From Agelas oroides (Eukaryota > Porifera > Demospongiae > Agelasida > Agelasidae): a stretch of 64,000 bases of DNA. The position numbers and the translations under genes are program-made. Shown here one piece after another: positions 46,900-58,961 of the stretch. Where the stretch lies: NCBI GenBank assembly GCA_949130485.1, contig OX422185.1:7231127-7295126 (forward strand), written 5' to 3'. Positions within the stretch are counted from its first letter, which is position 1. Each line of letters starts with the position of its first letter. The notes under the pieces are model-generated. The model did no database searches. It had not been told where the DNA came from and saw nothing but the letters and a program-made list of their open reading frames with translations.

Positions 46900-48006
46900 A
46901 AAGTGAAAGGTAAACTCCATCAGGGTTCTGATAAGTTGATAATAACAGTAGGAAGGGCTCTTTATCTGGTGCTATTGTAAATTTACTTCTGTAGCTTGCT
47001 AAGCCTCCCAAATATATTAATTGGTGCTTTACCATCTCTTAGACTATTGAACATGAAATAACCATCTATTGCATGTCCTTAAAACTTTTTATTCCGTGAA
47101 TTGATCAAAATTCTCTACAAATTGAGGCATAGAAATCAATATCTTGGCCTTGAAAAGACTAGAAGGTACGTACGTAAAGACAATCCAGTAGTTGTTCCCG
47201 TAGTAGTTCCCATAAACTGTAGATCTAGTTAAGTTTCTACTCTACACAGTGTGCATTTCAGTGGTATACATCAGTGAGCAGTATACCTTCCTTGCGTGTA
47301 AGATTTGCAAATCATTACACCATACATACCAATCATTAGCTGTTTTGTTATGGGTATATGCTATATAGTTGATCGTGAAAGTAAGCCAAACATCAGAGCT
47401 TCCTCTCTGTATTGTGTACTATCTACTACTTCTATACTTATAGACTAAGAAAGAAACATCACTTACTAAGCAACTATATATTCTTCTTGATTCTGTTGTA
47501 TGCAATAATGTCATGATCTTCACTGTTCATTCAACTGGACATTCAGTTTGACTTTCCTTATCTTCAATGTGACAAGTGTGTCTTGCTAGCTTCAAAGCTC
47601 ATCAATCATGGAATACAAGTGGAATTATATATATACCCATCCTCATCTTGTAAGCTTTGTATGCTTGCCTTTTACAATGCTGTTTCTGCATTGATACGGT
47701 CATGAACTATTAATCGATATAAAGAAGTTGCATCTAGCGTCAGGTACAGAACATTACAGTATGTGCTGGAATGCAAGCATTGTCTATTGTAAGTATTTGT
47801 GAAATTTATAAATATGGGTTTGTACAATCAATCAAGAACTCCATAAAAGGCTGTCACGGTATTGCTAGATTACATGACATCATAATAACAAGCATGCATT
47901 ATTAATGAAAGTTAACTTCAACACAATTTCAGTTCTCAACGGAGGATAAACTATATGGCTATCTTTATGGTGGCAGGGGTTCTTAGTCAATGTTGCTGTT
48001 CTTGAA
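46900..48006. other. intergenic 3' of T10; homologous to 21430-22520
   Basis: Non-coding; short open frames here are the same spurious ones as 3' of T5. Confidence 0.5.
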
Positions 48007-49737
48007 TCATGTTTGTTGAAGATAGTTAAGCTCAACTTGTTTCATGTAATCAATTTCCAGTATCCTCTGACATCTTCTTTTGATGTACCACCCAATTGCA
48101 GACAGTGGTAGTAATGGGAGCAGGGAGAACACTAATCCTTTGACACCAGTTCCAATCTGTGCTTCCACTAACAGAATTGTCTCATATAGAGCAAATATTG
48201 CAACAATTAGTCCCAGGACTGCAGAAATTATAACAAAGTTTACAAATGTCTCCACACAGTGTATTGGATTGCAGCAAACTTGTCTCCATCTAGACTGCTG
48301 ACACTGATACATAATGTAGGCAACAATGAGTACCAAAACAACAAGCACAATCACAAACAATAGTGAAAGAAAAATAGTCTCTTGTGGATGGATCAATAGT
48401 AGTACACATACGGGGGTTATAACCATGGTAAACAGCTGTAAGGCTATCTGAATATTCCACAATGCAAGCACATGAACAGTTTGTAGTAGGCAATTATTCC
48501 AGGAAAAATTTTCGCTATCATGTCCCTGCTCACTTTGGATAGCTGAATAAGATTTCACAGCATAAATGGAAAGTACTAGTTCTATGAAGATAGCACTTGG
48601 GATGATTGTGAGTTTGCCTACAAGAGTGAGGACTTCATCTCTATAAATATTCATATCAGACGGAATTGAGCAGTTATAGTTAGCAAGATGGATAATGCAT
48701 GATGTAATAGTGGGGCAGCCACGACTGAATTGGTGCGTAAGTGAAGCAGCAATGTATGAAGTATTGCAGAGGAAAGCCACAATAGCTATTGCCCAGTACA
48801 AACATTCCATGAAGTCTCCAGTTGAGGCAGCAATTCTATTCCTTATTCTTGGGTAGTACAAAGGCAGTGACTTTGCAAGGGTGACTGGTGTGAGAATATT
48901 GAGAAATAAGAAAGCACATAATAGAGTCAGCCGAAAGAACTGAGCATAAGTAGCTTCTTTGTATAGCCCTTTTACATATACATTAAAACCAATGGATACA
49001 TATCCCCTGTCGTTTTCATTTGGTTTGCCATCAAGTTTTGCGTAGCTCTTCACCTGCACATAAAGAATAAAAAAATGCACAAAGGATAAACTTGCATGTA
49101 TTAAGAAAAAAAAGAAAGCATCTTATACACAGGCCTGGAATAATAAATAGCTATGTATAATAGATTGTAGTAAACTGTCAAGTGTGAAATGTAAAAATAA
49201 TTACCCAAGTACATATACAGAATATCTACATACCCACGAGAGGAGTCGCAGCAGTGCATTTCGCATATCATCCTCTGTAGTACCACAAGGAAGAGTATCG
49301 ATACGAAGTGGAATATATATGAAATCTCGACGTTGTATGAGGTGAAAAATAACTTCACCTACAACATTATCTAACACAAACAACTGATCATATGGAATGA
49401 GATCAAGCAAAGCTGAACTGCTCCACTCAAAGTTCCTGCAGTATGTGAAGTTTCTCTGTTCACCAGAAAAGTGAGACCTCTCACAATTTTCAGGCTGCAC
49501 ACTGTCAACCATGACACATGTGGCAAGATCAAGCCAGTCACCTCGATTCAAACCTTGTGGTGGAAATAATGCCTCTTGCAACAGGTGCAGCACTTCACGG
49601 TCTGTGACCAAAGCATTTTCCAACTTTTGCTTCACAACAAAGGATGCATAGGACACATTGTGAATTTTACTATGCACAACCGTAGCCTCAGCTAGCAGAA
49701 TCAGGGAGACAATAGAATATAGTGTGCAAATAGCCAT
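48007..49737 (-). CDS. T10: intact T5-type signal-peptide/7TM protein
   Basis: Coding exons 49737-49234 (168 codons) and 49053-48007 (348 codons plus stop), 516 residues. Intron 180 bp, donor GTATGT, acceptor GTGCAG/GTGAAG. Approximate layout: signal peptide 1-22; ectodomain to 168 with Cys 74, 85, 100 and 151, sequons at Asn 27 and 96, and EWSSSALLDLIPYDQLFVLD at about 104-123. Hydrophobic segments fall near 209-230, 250-272, 309-334, 362-389, 394-417, 437-464 and 471-492. The TM2-TM3 loop (SCIIHLANYNCSIPS) carries a sequon and Cys. The C-terminus ends LQQT instead of the EEPL tail, a relic of which lies downstream out of frame. It is the only open copy of the T5/T9/T10 subtype. Function unknown. 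Confidence 0.87.
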
Positions 49738-49749
49738 AGTGTTTTAGAT

Positions 49750-51640
49750 CTGTAAGGAAAAAGTAAAATTATGTCAACTAGCAAGCCAAAAAACAAAACA
49801 AAACAAAAAAAAAAAAAATGAATCAAATATAGTGGCAAAGAAAGGTTAGACTGCTTTATGCTTACCTAAACTTCTTGGAGCAGATTAATTTGCTGACTTA
49901 AAAGAATAAGTGGTATGCAGATCTAGTATGGAGCCTAAAGGCACTACACCTCCATTTTTTCATATGCTAGGTGTTGCTGCACTCAAAATCACAATGCAAT
50001 GAAGCTGCTAAAAGGCAACATGATATGTGACTTTATATTGATCTTCAGTTCAAGTTTGCAACAACACAGAGCCATTAAAATTTATTGAGTAAAAGAAAAA
50101 AGGATTCCACGCATAACATCAAGTGTGGACAAATAGAAAGCAAGAAGGAACATAGCTAGGCTCCTCCAGTCATTCTCTTCCTTTTGGCCAGATGTGCCAT
50201 TGAGCTAAATAATCATGCACCATAGAGTCAAGTAGCTATATTGATCCAATGTTCTGAACATAAAACATTTTTATCTTTTATCGAATATCCCAATAATTAA
50301 ACACAAAATATATTAACCCTACAAGTACACATATATACATATGCAAGCATAATTCTTACTTTAGTACAGCAGTTAGTCCACTCTAGGTGTCACTGTTCTC
50401 AAATAACAGGTGAATGCACATAATGTGTTAAATACTGCTGGAATGATAAACAGTAAACATGTTTCATAAACAATAGTGAGAAGTTGACCTTGCAAGTTGC
50501 AACACCTCTTTCACCAGTATTGAGACTGCTAAGATTATGAACTTAATTGCAACTAAAACATCCTGCAAATCATGTACATAATGCAGACACTATGACATAA
50601 CATTTCCATGATGTTTCCTACTATTCCTACCACACTCTTTACACCTTCTCATAGCTATCATGTGAAGTAAGGAGCCCAGGATGTACAATTAGCAAAATTA
50701 ACGTGTATTTTTTAATTTTGCAATTCCAAAGTTACATAAATGCACATGTGTCCATAGCATGTGTTTAAAGGTTATTGTGTATTTGTGGTTCAATTTAGGA
50801 ACAATGTTGAATGCATCGCAATGTAGAAATAACATGAAAGGCAAAGTTGCAAGGACTTGAATTCCAGTTATAAGAAAATGAGTTGATTTACTAAAGATTT
50901 AACTGAATAAATGCTTCTCTAATGCCCTCCTGATGCCTATCACACTGCTCAGTTTCAGTTATGTTCTGAGATATTATAATTAAAACTCGACAAGTGGTAA
51001 ACTTTCAGTTAATTTGACCATAGAATGATAAACAGCAACACCAGTTGTATATGAATAATGACTCATATAATCGCAAACAGTGCACCACAGGAATGTACAC
51101 CTCTGAAGTCCTGTGAACTTATTGACTCTTTATCAGTTAATATTTAGCATCGAAATACCACTCATTGTTTTCTTTTTCACCTTAAGGTAACTGACAGTGT
51201 ATGTGTTGCTTCTGAAAGATAAACCCTCTCAAACCAAAACATTGAATGTCCAGAAACGTTTGGGGGATTTCATGTGGATGGCTATATCTCCATACCTAGA
51301 ATTCAGAAGACTGTACTTGTATGTTCATACAGATTTGGCTATACACTGAATGCATGCAGCATTGTTCTCAAGATACATTTCCGTTTTGTCGACTGCTGAA
51401 TGTTGCAGTCACTACACCATTATCTAGTTCCATGTAGATGTTGATATTGCAAAGAACATGGGCGAGAACCCAAAACAAGTTATTAACTTTTTATGGCCTA
51501 ATCATGATTCTGATCTTTGCCTTTCACTACGCAACCCTAAGATGAATTATAGAAGTGGAGGATGACAAAGGCATTGTTGTTAGGGTGACTTTCAAATGTG
51601 ATTGACTGACTGATGATTATGCAATGGTTGACATAAGTGA
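49750..51640. other. 5' region of T10 and unassigned sequence
   Basis: The 5'-UTR exon donor of T10 (TTTAG/GTAAGC, exon end 49866) lies here, with an acceptor 12 nt before the ATG. 50030-51000 matches 41575-42550. 51000-51640 is unique non-coding sequence without recognisable features. Confidence 0.5.
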
Positions 51641-53640
51641 GCAAAGTTCATTGTAGCAAAGACAATATACTTGAGACATTTCGGCTCGAGAGCCTTCGTC
51701 AGTCACAATGACACTAATGAGAAGAAAACCAGTGTTAAATAGTGAAACGGATAAATAAAGATGGGTGAGGTTGAGAATGAAAAATTGAAAAAAGGTGAAC
51801 TTGTAATGATTCAAGACGGTTTGTCAAGTGATGCATGCCATAGTTTGCTCAAGTTCAAGCCACAATCCAAGTTCATAGTCTGTTGGTTGTGTTGGTAGAT
51901 CATGATGGCCTCTGTGACTCTTCTCTTCCAATAAAATTCCTGCTGACCAATCACCTTAGCCCCTTCCCAATCAATCCGATGGTCTTCATTATGTACATGG
52001 GTTGCCACTCCATTATTCATATTGAACTTCCTGACTGCCTGTTTGTGTTCACTGACTCTCTTCTTCAATGTCCTGCAAGTTTCTCCTATGTACACTTTCT
52101 CACAGTCTTGGCAGGGAATTTCATAGATGACTCCTTTTCTCCTGTCTTCAGGTATCCTGTTCTTGACTCTCACCAACATTTGTCTGATTGTTCTGCACAG
52201 TTTGAATACTGCTCTCATGTTTACACCTTTGATAGACTGGCATACATTGGCAATCTTCTCCGACAAGCCTCTCACGTATGGTACACATAGGATCCTGTTC
52301 TCTCTGTTATCTCCAGTGTTCTCATTGGTGCTGGGTCTGGTTTGGTTGGCTATGTCTACTTTGTTGAGGATGGGGTCTAGAACCTTCTGTGGGAAGTTGT
52401 TGGATCGGAAAGCGTCATCCAGGTGTCTGATCTCCTCTTGCAGGTATTCAGTGTCACAAATGCTGACTGCTCGGTTCTTAAGGCACTTCACCACTCCAGC
52501 CAGGACTCTTGGGTGGTGATGAGAATTGTAGTCGAGGTATCGATCTGTGTGGGTCTTCTTGCGATACACTGAAGTAGTCAGCTTGTTCCCTTCTCTTCTC
52601 ACCAATACATCAAGGAAGGCGATCTGTCTGTCCACTTCCTCCTCCATGGTGAACTGTATGGCTGTTGAGGTGGTTAAGAAAGGATTCCAAGGTTTCCTGA
52701 CCGTGGGACCAGAGGACATAGGTGTCATCCACGTACCTCCGCCAGACCTTGGGTTTCATTGGGGCAGAGCTCAGGGTCGTCTCCTCAAAGTGTTCCATAT
52801 AGATGTTAGCTATGATGGGCGACAAGGGGAAGCCCATGGCCGCACCCTCTATTTGTTCATAGAACTGGTCTTGGTATTGAAAGTAGGTTGATTTGAGGCA
52901 GAGTTTGGTCAGTGCACATATATCCTCTACTGGGATCGAAGTCCTCTCCATCAGCGTCTCATCCTCATTCAGTCGTTGTTCAATCACTTTCAGGACTTCA
53001 TCAATGGGCACTCGAGTGAAGAGACTCACCTCATCAAAGCTGACCATTAGGTCACCATCATCTATTTTCATTGTGTGTGCATCACTGGCAAAGTGAGTTG
53101 AGTTCTTCACGAAGCTATCACCCTTGCCTGCTAATGGTGAGAGGGTACGTGCAAGCTCCTTGGCAAGTCTGTATGTAGGCGAGCCTATTGTGGAGACAAT
53201 TGGTCGTAGGGGGTTGTTATCCTTATGTATCTTCGGAACTCCATAGATTTGTGGTGGGTTGGAATAGTTTGGTGTGAGTTGGTCCTTGAGCTGATCGGGG
53301 ATCAATCCATTTCTATGTAGCTGCTTCACCTTCTCTGCTACTGTCTTCTCAATGCGTGTGGTTGGGTCCCTTTTTAGTTTCCGGTATGTGTTTCCATCAA
53401 ATAGGATCTCCTTCATCTTCTCTTCGTAAAGGGAACTGTCCATAACCACTGTTGCATTACCCTTATCAGCAGGTAGAATGACAATGGTGTTGTCTTTGCG
53501 TAGGTCTCTCATTGGCACACACACCCTTGCATGACTTTCATGATTTCCCTGTCTACATTCTCAAGTGAGGTGTGCGCATTATAGCTGTTAATACTTTGAA
53601 AGATTATGTGTGAAACAGTTTTCCAAGGTCGATTTTTTGG
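51640..53640 (-). mobile_element. Penelope-like retroelement (RT + GIY-YIG), broken fossil
   Basis: Minus strand. An upstream open segment (53524-52610) has reverse-transcriptase hallmarks: PPQIYGVPKIHK, MVSFDEVSLFTRVP, AAMGFPLSPIIANIYME and RRYVDDTYVLW. A following segment (to 51811) carries a C-terminal GIY-YIG endonuclease: KGVIYEIPCQDCEKVYIGET and CRTLKKRVSEHK, with the CxxC typical of Penelope-like elements. The two parts are separated by about one break, and the 5' part looks truncated. Moderate decay suggests a fairly young insertion. A hammerhead-like motif lies 3' of the coding region. Confidence 0.85.
51671..51725 (-). ncRNA. hammerhead-ribozyme-like motif of the Penelope-like element
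   Basis: On the minus strand CTGACGA is followed by A, a GGCT/AGCC stem with loop CTCG, then GAAA, which is the conserved hammerhead core order. Upstream, CAC..ACACT and AGTGT..GTG could form stem I. Hammerhead motifs are established in Penelope-like elements. Stem III here is poor, so activity is uncertain. Confidence 0.45.
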
Positions 53641-54440
53641 ATAGAGTGCCTTTGGCATCAAGTATACAACGTAATCAAAGAATCCATTAACGGTTTGTTA
53701 TCAAGGCATCTTCTAACATCAAATGTAGGAGTTGAGATGCAGGTTTTTACATTACAAAGTTGTAACAGCATAAAAAAGGAAATGTAACACCAATTCCACA
53801 CACATTGCGTTTTAGTGGGTAAGAAAGAATTGATCAACAACGGTCAACAAAGTTGTACAACACTGATAATGTGTACCCCATCCCCCAACACACACATCAC
53901 ATACACTGTGTTCAATAAAATACATAAACAGAATCACACCTGCAACAGAAGACACGGCTTGTGAGCTACTATATATTTACCGTCATTAGCTGTTTTAACC
54001 AAAGAGTAGTTACCCTGGTTGTAGTAAGCTATTAACACAGTGGTTACTTTGGTAGTACTTGCATAAACAACCTGAGAAGCAGCTACCCAGATCATCATGC
54101 ATCTTACAATCATTATCCTGCGTATAGTGATATATATATTATGTAGCTAGTGCCTTTCACTTACACTGGATCTCTATACAGTGACACTTAAGTATCATCA
54201 AATGTGAAGAAATGGCATCTTGCATCCGGTATATAACGTCAGAGTCAGTGCTTATAAACAAACTGGAATGCATGTGGGTATTTGTATTATTACTGAGAAC
54301 TTTCTACTAGGACCCTTACATGATTATATGTACTACATAAACTGAAAATGTAAAGTGAAGTCATTGTAATGTGGACAAGCTGCTGCATAGTGGAAGACTT
54401 GTATAATCATGGTGCAAATTTTCATGGTGGCAAGGGTTCT
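53640..54440. other. no gene seen between Penelope-like element and T11
   Basis: AT-rich, with no supported open frame or repeat. Confidence 0.4.
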
Positions 54441-56033
54441 TCATTCACGCAGCTCATGTCTTTGTTCATTCGCCACAACCCTCTGACATCTTCTTATCAA
54501 GTACCACCCAAGTGCAGGCAGTGGAAGGAATGGGAGTAGCGACAACACTAAACCTATAACTCCACTTCCAATCTGTGGTTGCACCAACAAAATCACCTCG
54601 TATATAATAAGAAGTGCAATCGTTAGTCCCAGAATTGTAGTAATCAAAACAAAGTGCACAAATGTCTTTACACAGTGCCTTGGACTGCAGCAAACTCTTT
54701 TTCTTATCTCCCGACACAGGTAGGCAACAATGATTGTCAAAACGACAGGTACCATCACGAAAAAAAGTGAAACGATGATAGTTACTTGTGGGCGGATCAA
54801 TAGCAGTACACAGATGGGGATGGCAATCATGGTGAGCAGCTGTACTGCTATCAAAACATTCCACAATGCAAGAACATGAAGGCACATAAAGACACATCTC
54901 AGTCTGCTCTGACCGACTGGGTGAGAAATCGCAAAATAAAATGAAACTAGTAGTTCTATAAACACTGCGCTTGGGATGATTATGACTTTGGCCACAAGAG
55001 TGAGAACTTCAGCTCTGTAAATGTTAGTATCAGATGGAATTGAGCAGTTGTAGTTAGCAAGATGGATAACGCATGGTGTAATAGTGGGGTGACCACGAGT
55101 GAATTGGTGTGAAAGTGAAGCAGAAATGTATGCCATATTGCAGAGGAAAGCCATGATAGCTGTTGTCCTGTACAAACATCCCATGAAGTCTCCAGTCATT
55201 CTCTCCCTTATTCTGGAATAGTACAAAGATAGAAACTTTGCAAGACCAAATGGAGTGAGAATACTTAGAAAAATGAAAGCACACAATAGAGTCAGCTGAT
55301 AGTATTGAACACCAGAATCCTTATACAGTTCTGTTACGAATATATTATAGCTAATGGAAACGTATCCTTTGTCGTTTTCATTTGGTTTGCCATTGAGTTT
55401 TGCATAACTCTTCACCTGTATATAAAGAACAAAAAAATACATTACTGAGAAGGAATATTAGGTCCAGCAGATCCTAGTAGAGTGTAAAGTGTGTACCACT
55501 GAGTGGAATATGTATTATGTACGTGCCCAGGGGAGGAGTCGCATCAGTGCTGCCAGCAAATCATCTTCTGTAGTACCACAAGGAAGACCATCAATTTCAA
55601 GTGGAACATTTATGTAATCCCGGCGTTCCATGAGGTGAAAAATAACTTCACCGACAACATTATCTAATACAAACAACTGATCATTTAAAATAAGATCAAC
55701 TAAAGCAGAACTGCTCCACCGGAAGACCCGGCAGTATGAGAAGTTACCAGACAAGGTAGAGTGATTACAATTTCCAGGATGCACACTGCCAACTGTGACA
55801 CATATGTAAAGATCAAGCCAGCAGCTATGCCTGCAGTCACCTCGGTTTAAACCTTGAGATGGAAATAATGCCCCTTGCAACAGGTACAGCAATTTTTGGT
55901 CTGTGAGCAAAGCATTTTCTAACTTCTGATATGCAACAAAAGATGCATGTGATACGTTGTCAATTTTGCTTTGCACAACCATAGCCACAGCTAGAATAAT
56001 CAAGAAGAATTGAAACTGTGAATGCACAGCCAT
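54441..56033 (-). CDS. T11: divergent 7TM-family member with a possible GC donor
   Basis: Exon 2 56033-55527 (169 codons) and exon 3 55415-54441 (324 codons plus stop), about 493 residues. At the exon 2 end TGG is followed by GCACGT instead of GTATGT or GTAAGT, so splicing would need a GC-AG intron or a shifted donor. The acceptor (CAG/GTGAAG) is normal. Signal peptide FQFFLIILAVAMVVQS; ectodomain with an extra CRHSC segment and RWSSSALVDLILNDQLFVLD; junction LLPW. Seven hydrophobic segments are present, but the TM3-TM4 and TM5-TM6 loops are shorter than in T10. The C-terminus ends RHELRE; a relic EEPLPP tail lies just downstream in another frame. It is the 5'-most and most diverged member. 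Confidence 0.75.
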
Positions 56034-56039
56034 AGTGCT

Positions 56040-57136
56040 TTAGGTAAATCTGCAACAAAGAAGCAAAAATGTAATCAATTCCACAGCAGAAAAATGATTA
56101 ACAACCATTTAGACTCTGGGTATTTTGATGAGGATTGAGTGAAGTGCACACTTAGCTACTGGCTTGCATCCGTCTACAGCAATTTTAATGGCAACAAGCT
56201 CCTACACAACTCAGATACAGATACACAAATGAACAGCGTGGCACTCTTCTGCCCAGCCGGTCAACACTAAATGGGGCCTGTGCTATAGTTATACAGAAGT
56301 TGGCTGGCTTTGTTAATATCATCTCGCCTCTACATGGCTTCAATTAACTGTCTGTTATGGGCAGGATGAAATGGCCTGCCACCTACACCCGATACTTTGC
56401 ACTTGGGATGCAGTTACCACCTACACCGCAGTCACCGTTTTCTTTCCACTTGGGGTGCGGTTAGGCTCGAAAAAAGAAAAAAATAGTGACAAAGAAATGT
56501 TTAGACTGCTTTCTGCTTATTGAAACTTCTTGGAGCAGATTAAAATGCTGAGACAATAAGCAAGGGCGTAGCTAGGATTTATCGAGTGAGGAGGCAAAAC
56601 CTCACCGCGTTCGAAGCGCGCGGCGAAATTTTGATAATTAATTATTCATAACTGTGGGAGATTACGTGAAGCTTCATGTCACCGCAATATAAGAGAGGTA
56701 ACATCACCAGCTGAATAGCAAGATAATGTTGAACAGCTAGCTAACAAGTTACCCAAATTACCAGTCTACTCCTCTACTCTGAATAAAGACGAAGTAGAAA
56801 ACAAGGCGCACCTGTTAAAAGTACGTAAATGTACAATTACCTTTCCTTCCAAGAAAGTCGTTGTCAATGCTGCTGGTCTTTTCCGACCCTTGAGGTTGCC
56901 TCGTTCTAGCAACTACTTAAGTACAAGCTTTGAGGGACAAAACCGCAGAAACGTTTGCGCAAACAAAACCCACCCCGACCCTTTTACCCTACCCTACCCC
57001 GCAGAAACAATTAAACCAATTAACGCGTCGAATTACTCTACGTTCCCAGGCCTACCCCGTTTTTTTTTTGTTCTTCGGTTGCGTTCAGCATAATACACGG
57101 AGGCAGAAGAGCGCGAAAAACGGGAAGGCCTGGGAA
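56040..57136. other. non-coding; hAT-like terminal motif near 56570
   Basis: AAGGGCGTAGCTAGGATTT at about 56563 resembles a terminal repeat of invertebrate hAT MITEs, with a GC-rich patch (GCGCGCGGCG) about 50 bp on. No right end was recognised. 5' elements of T11 must lie in the first few hundred bases. Confidence 0.35.
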
Positions 57137-58961
57137 CTACGGTGGCCCTGAAGGTCGCCCCTCGCGAATGTCCCCTCGCTAATGTTCTGTCCCCCGTCGC
57201 CCTTTGCGAACATTCCCTCGCGAACGTTCTGTCCCCCGTCGCCCTTCGCGCGCCAACATTCCCTCGCGAACATTCCCTCGCGCGAACGTTCTGTCCCCCG
57301 TCGCCCTTCGCGAACGTTCTGTCCCCCGTCGCCCTTTGCGAACGTTCCCTCGCGACTGCTCCGTTCCCCGTCGCCCCTCGCGAACGTTCTCTCACGCGAC
57401 TGCGGAGAGTTTTAGCTCCTGCTCCGCCTCACTCTCGCGCATGCGGACCTAGGTTTTAGTCCGGTAGCAGCTGTGGAGCGCTAGCGCGCGTTACTGGACG
57501 TGGTTAAGTTTTGCTGTGCAAGTATGATGAAGCTTTGCTGTCATTTGCTGTGCTTTGACATGCTGGGCATCCTTGTTCATTCCGCATGTGGATTGGAGAA
57601 AGATCATCCTAGGGTTGACGGTGAGTAGCCACAATGATCCATGACTTGTTCCCATACTTGTTTACTGATGTGTGGTTGCATTCTTACCATTAGGAATAAT
57701 TCAAAGATACTGGATGCAGTACAAAGAGATTGCTGTTATTTTGGTATATCTCAAAACAGCTCACAAAGTGTGTTGTGGGTAAGCTACCTGTACTCAGAGT
57801 GCATTGTGGCTGAAGAAGTGCCTGAAAGATTTGGGGCTTGTGAGAAGAGGAAGATTAATGCAGTACTCAAGTTTACCTGATGTCCAGCATGATACTGAGC
57901 TGAACATGTGATGGTCACAGCCATGGAAATGTTAGCAGGGAATTCATCAAACAAAGTACGAACTCACAGTAAAAAGCTAAATACATTTGTTATGTTTTTT
58001 TTTTATTAGCAGCACAAAGTCTGTGATGAATGTATCACTTCAAACCTTTTGAAAGGAGTACTGTCCAGATAATTATTTCCATTATGGACCCTGAAGGTGT
58101 GGCAAGATGAAAAGATCGCTGGTTAAAACAAAGAAACAAAGTTTGTTGGTGACACAGTAGACAGTCACATTCATTGTTTGTGTAGTATATTGCACACTAG
58201 GAAGGACTCACACTGAACTCTCAAAAGTTTAATCCTTGAACCCAAAGAATACAAGGCAACTTAAATACAAGGCAGAAATCACACCAAAGCCATATGTGCA
58301 GACGAGTGCAAATTACTGGTATAGAGTCACACACAGAGATAGTGTCAATAGTTCAAAGTCACATATACCACAGTTTGAGTATATGCTTTCCTTGCTAACC
58401 TCTCTTTTTGTATACAAGGGTCCTGAAAAGGTTTGAAGCGATACATTCATCACAGACTTTGTGTTGCTAATAAGAAACATAACAAATGCATTTAACCTTT
58501 ATACTGTGAGTTGTACTATGTTTGAAGAATTCTCCACATCTGTTGGTATCCAACATTGCTATTGCATCCCTTCAGTTCTCTCTGTATTCAAAGGAATCTG
58601 TCAACACTACAACACGTCCAGTAACCCCGCGCTAGCGCTCCACAGCTGCTACCGGACTGAAACCTAGGTGCGCATGCGCGAGAGTGGGGCGGAGCTAAAA
58701 CTCTCCGCAATCGCGAGAGAAAGTTCGCGAGGGGCGACGGGGGACGGAGCAGACGCGAGGCCGGAACGTTCGCAAAGGGCGACGGCCGACGGGGGACAGA
58801 ACGTTCGCGAAGGGCGACGGGGGACAGAACGTTCGCGAGGGAATGTTAGCGAAGGGCGACGGGGGACAGAACGTTCGCGAGGGAATGTTCGCAAAGGGCG
58901 ACGGGGGACAGAACGTTCGCGAGGGGACATTCGCGAGGGGCGACCTTCAGGGCCACCGTAG
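57137..58961. mobile_element. foldback transposon with GC-rich minisatellite arms
   Basis: 1,825 bp. The left end reads CTACGGTGGCCCTGAAGGTC; the right end is its exact complement (GACCTTCAGGGCCACCGTAG). GGAA flanks both ends (57133-57136, 58962-58965). Each arm (about 345 bp left, 320 bp right) is built from ~20-30-bp units of the type GGCGACGGGGGACAGAACG. Just inside lies GTTTTAGTCCGGTAGCAGCT with its complement. A second inverted pair sits inside (about 57980-58070 against 58420-58500). The interior has no recognisable transposase. Confidence 0.8.

Noticed and set aside
51883-52519. Plus-strand genes opposite the Penelope-like element
   Set aside because: They are antisense frames of the reverse-transcriptase/endonuclease coding region.
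57033-57459. Arg/Pro-rich proteins on both strands (also 58664-58975)
   Set aside because: They are translations of the GC-rich minisatellite arms of the foldback element, open in several frames because of composition.
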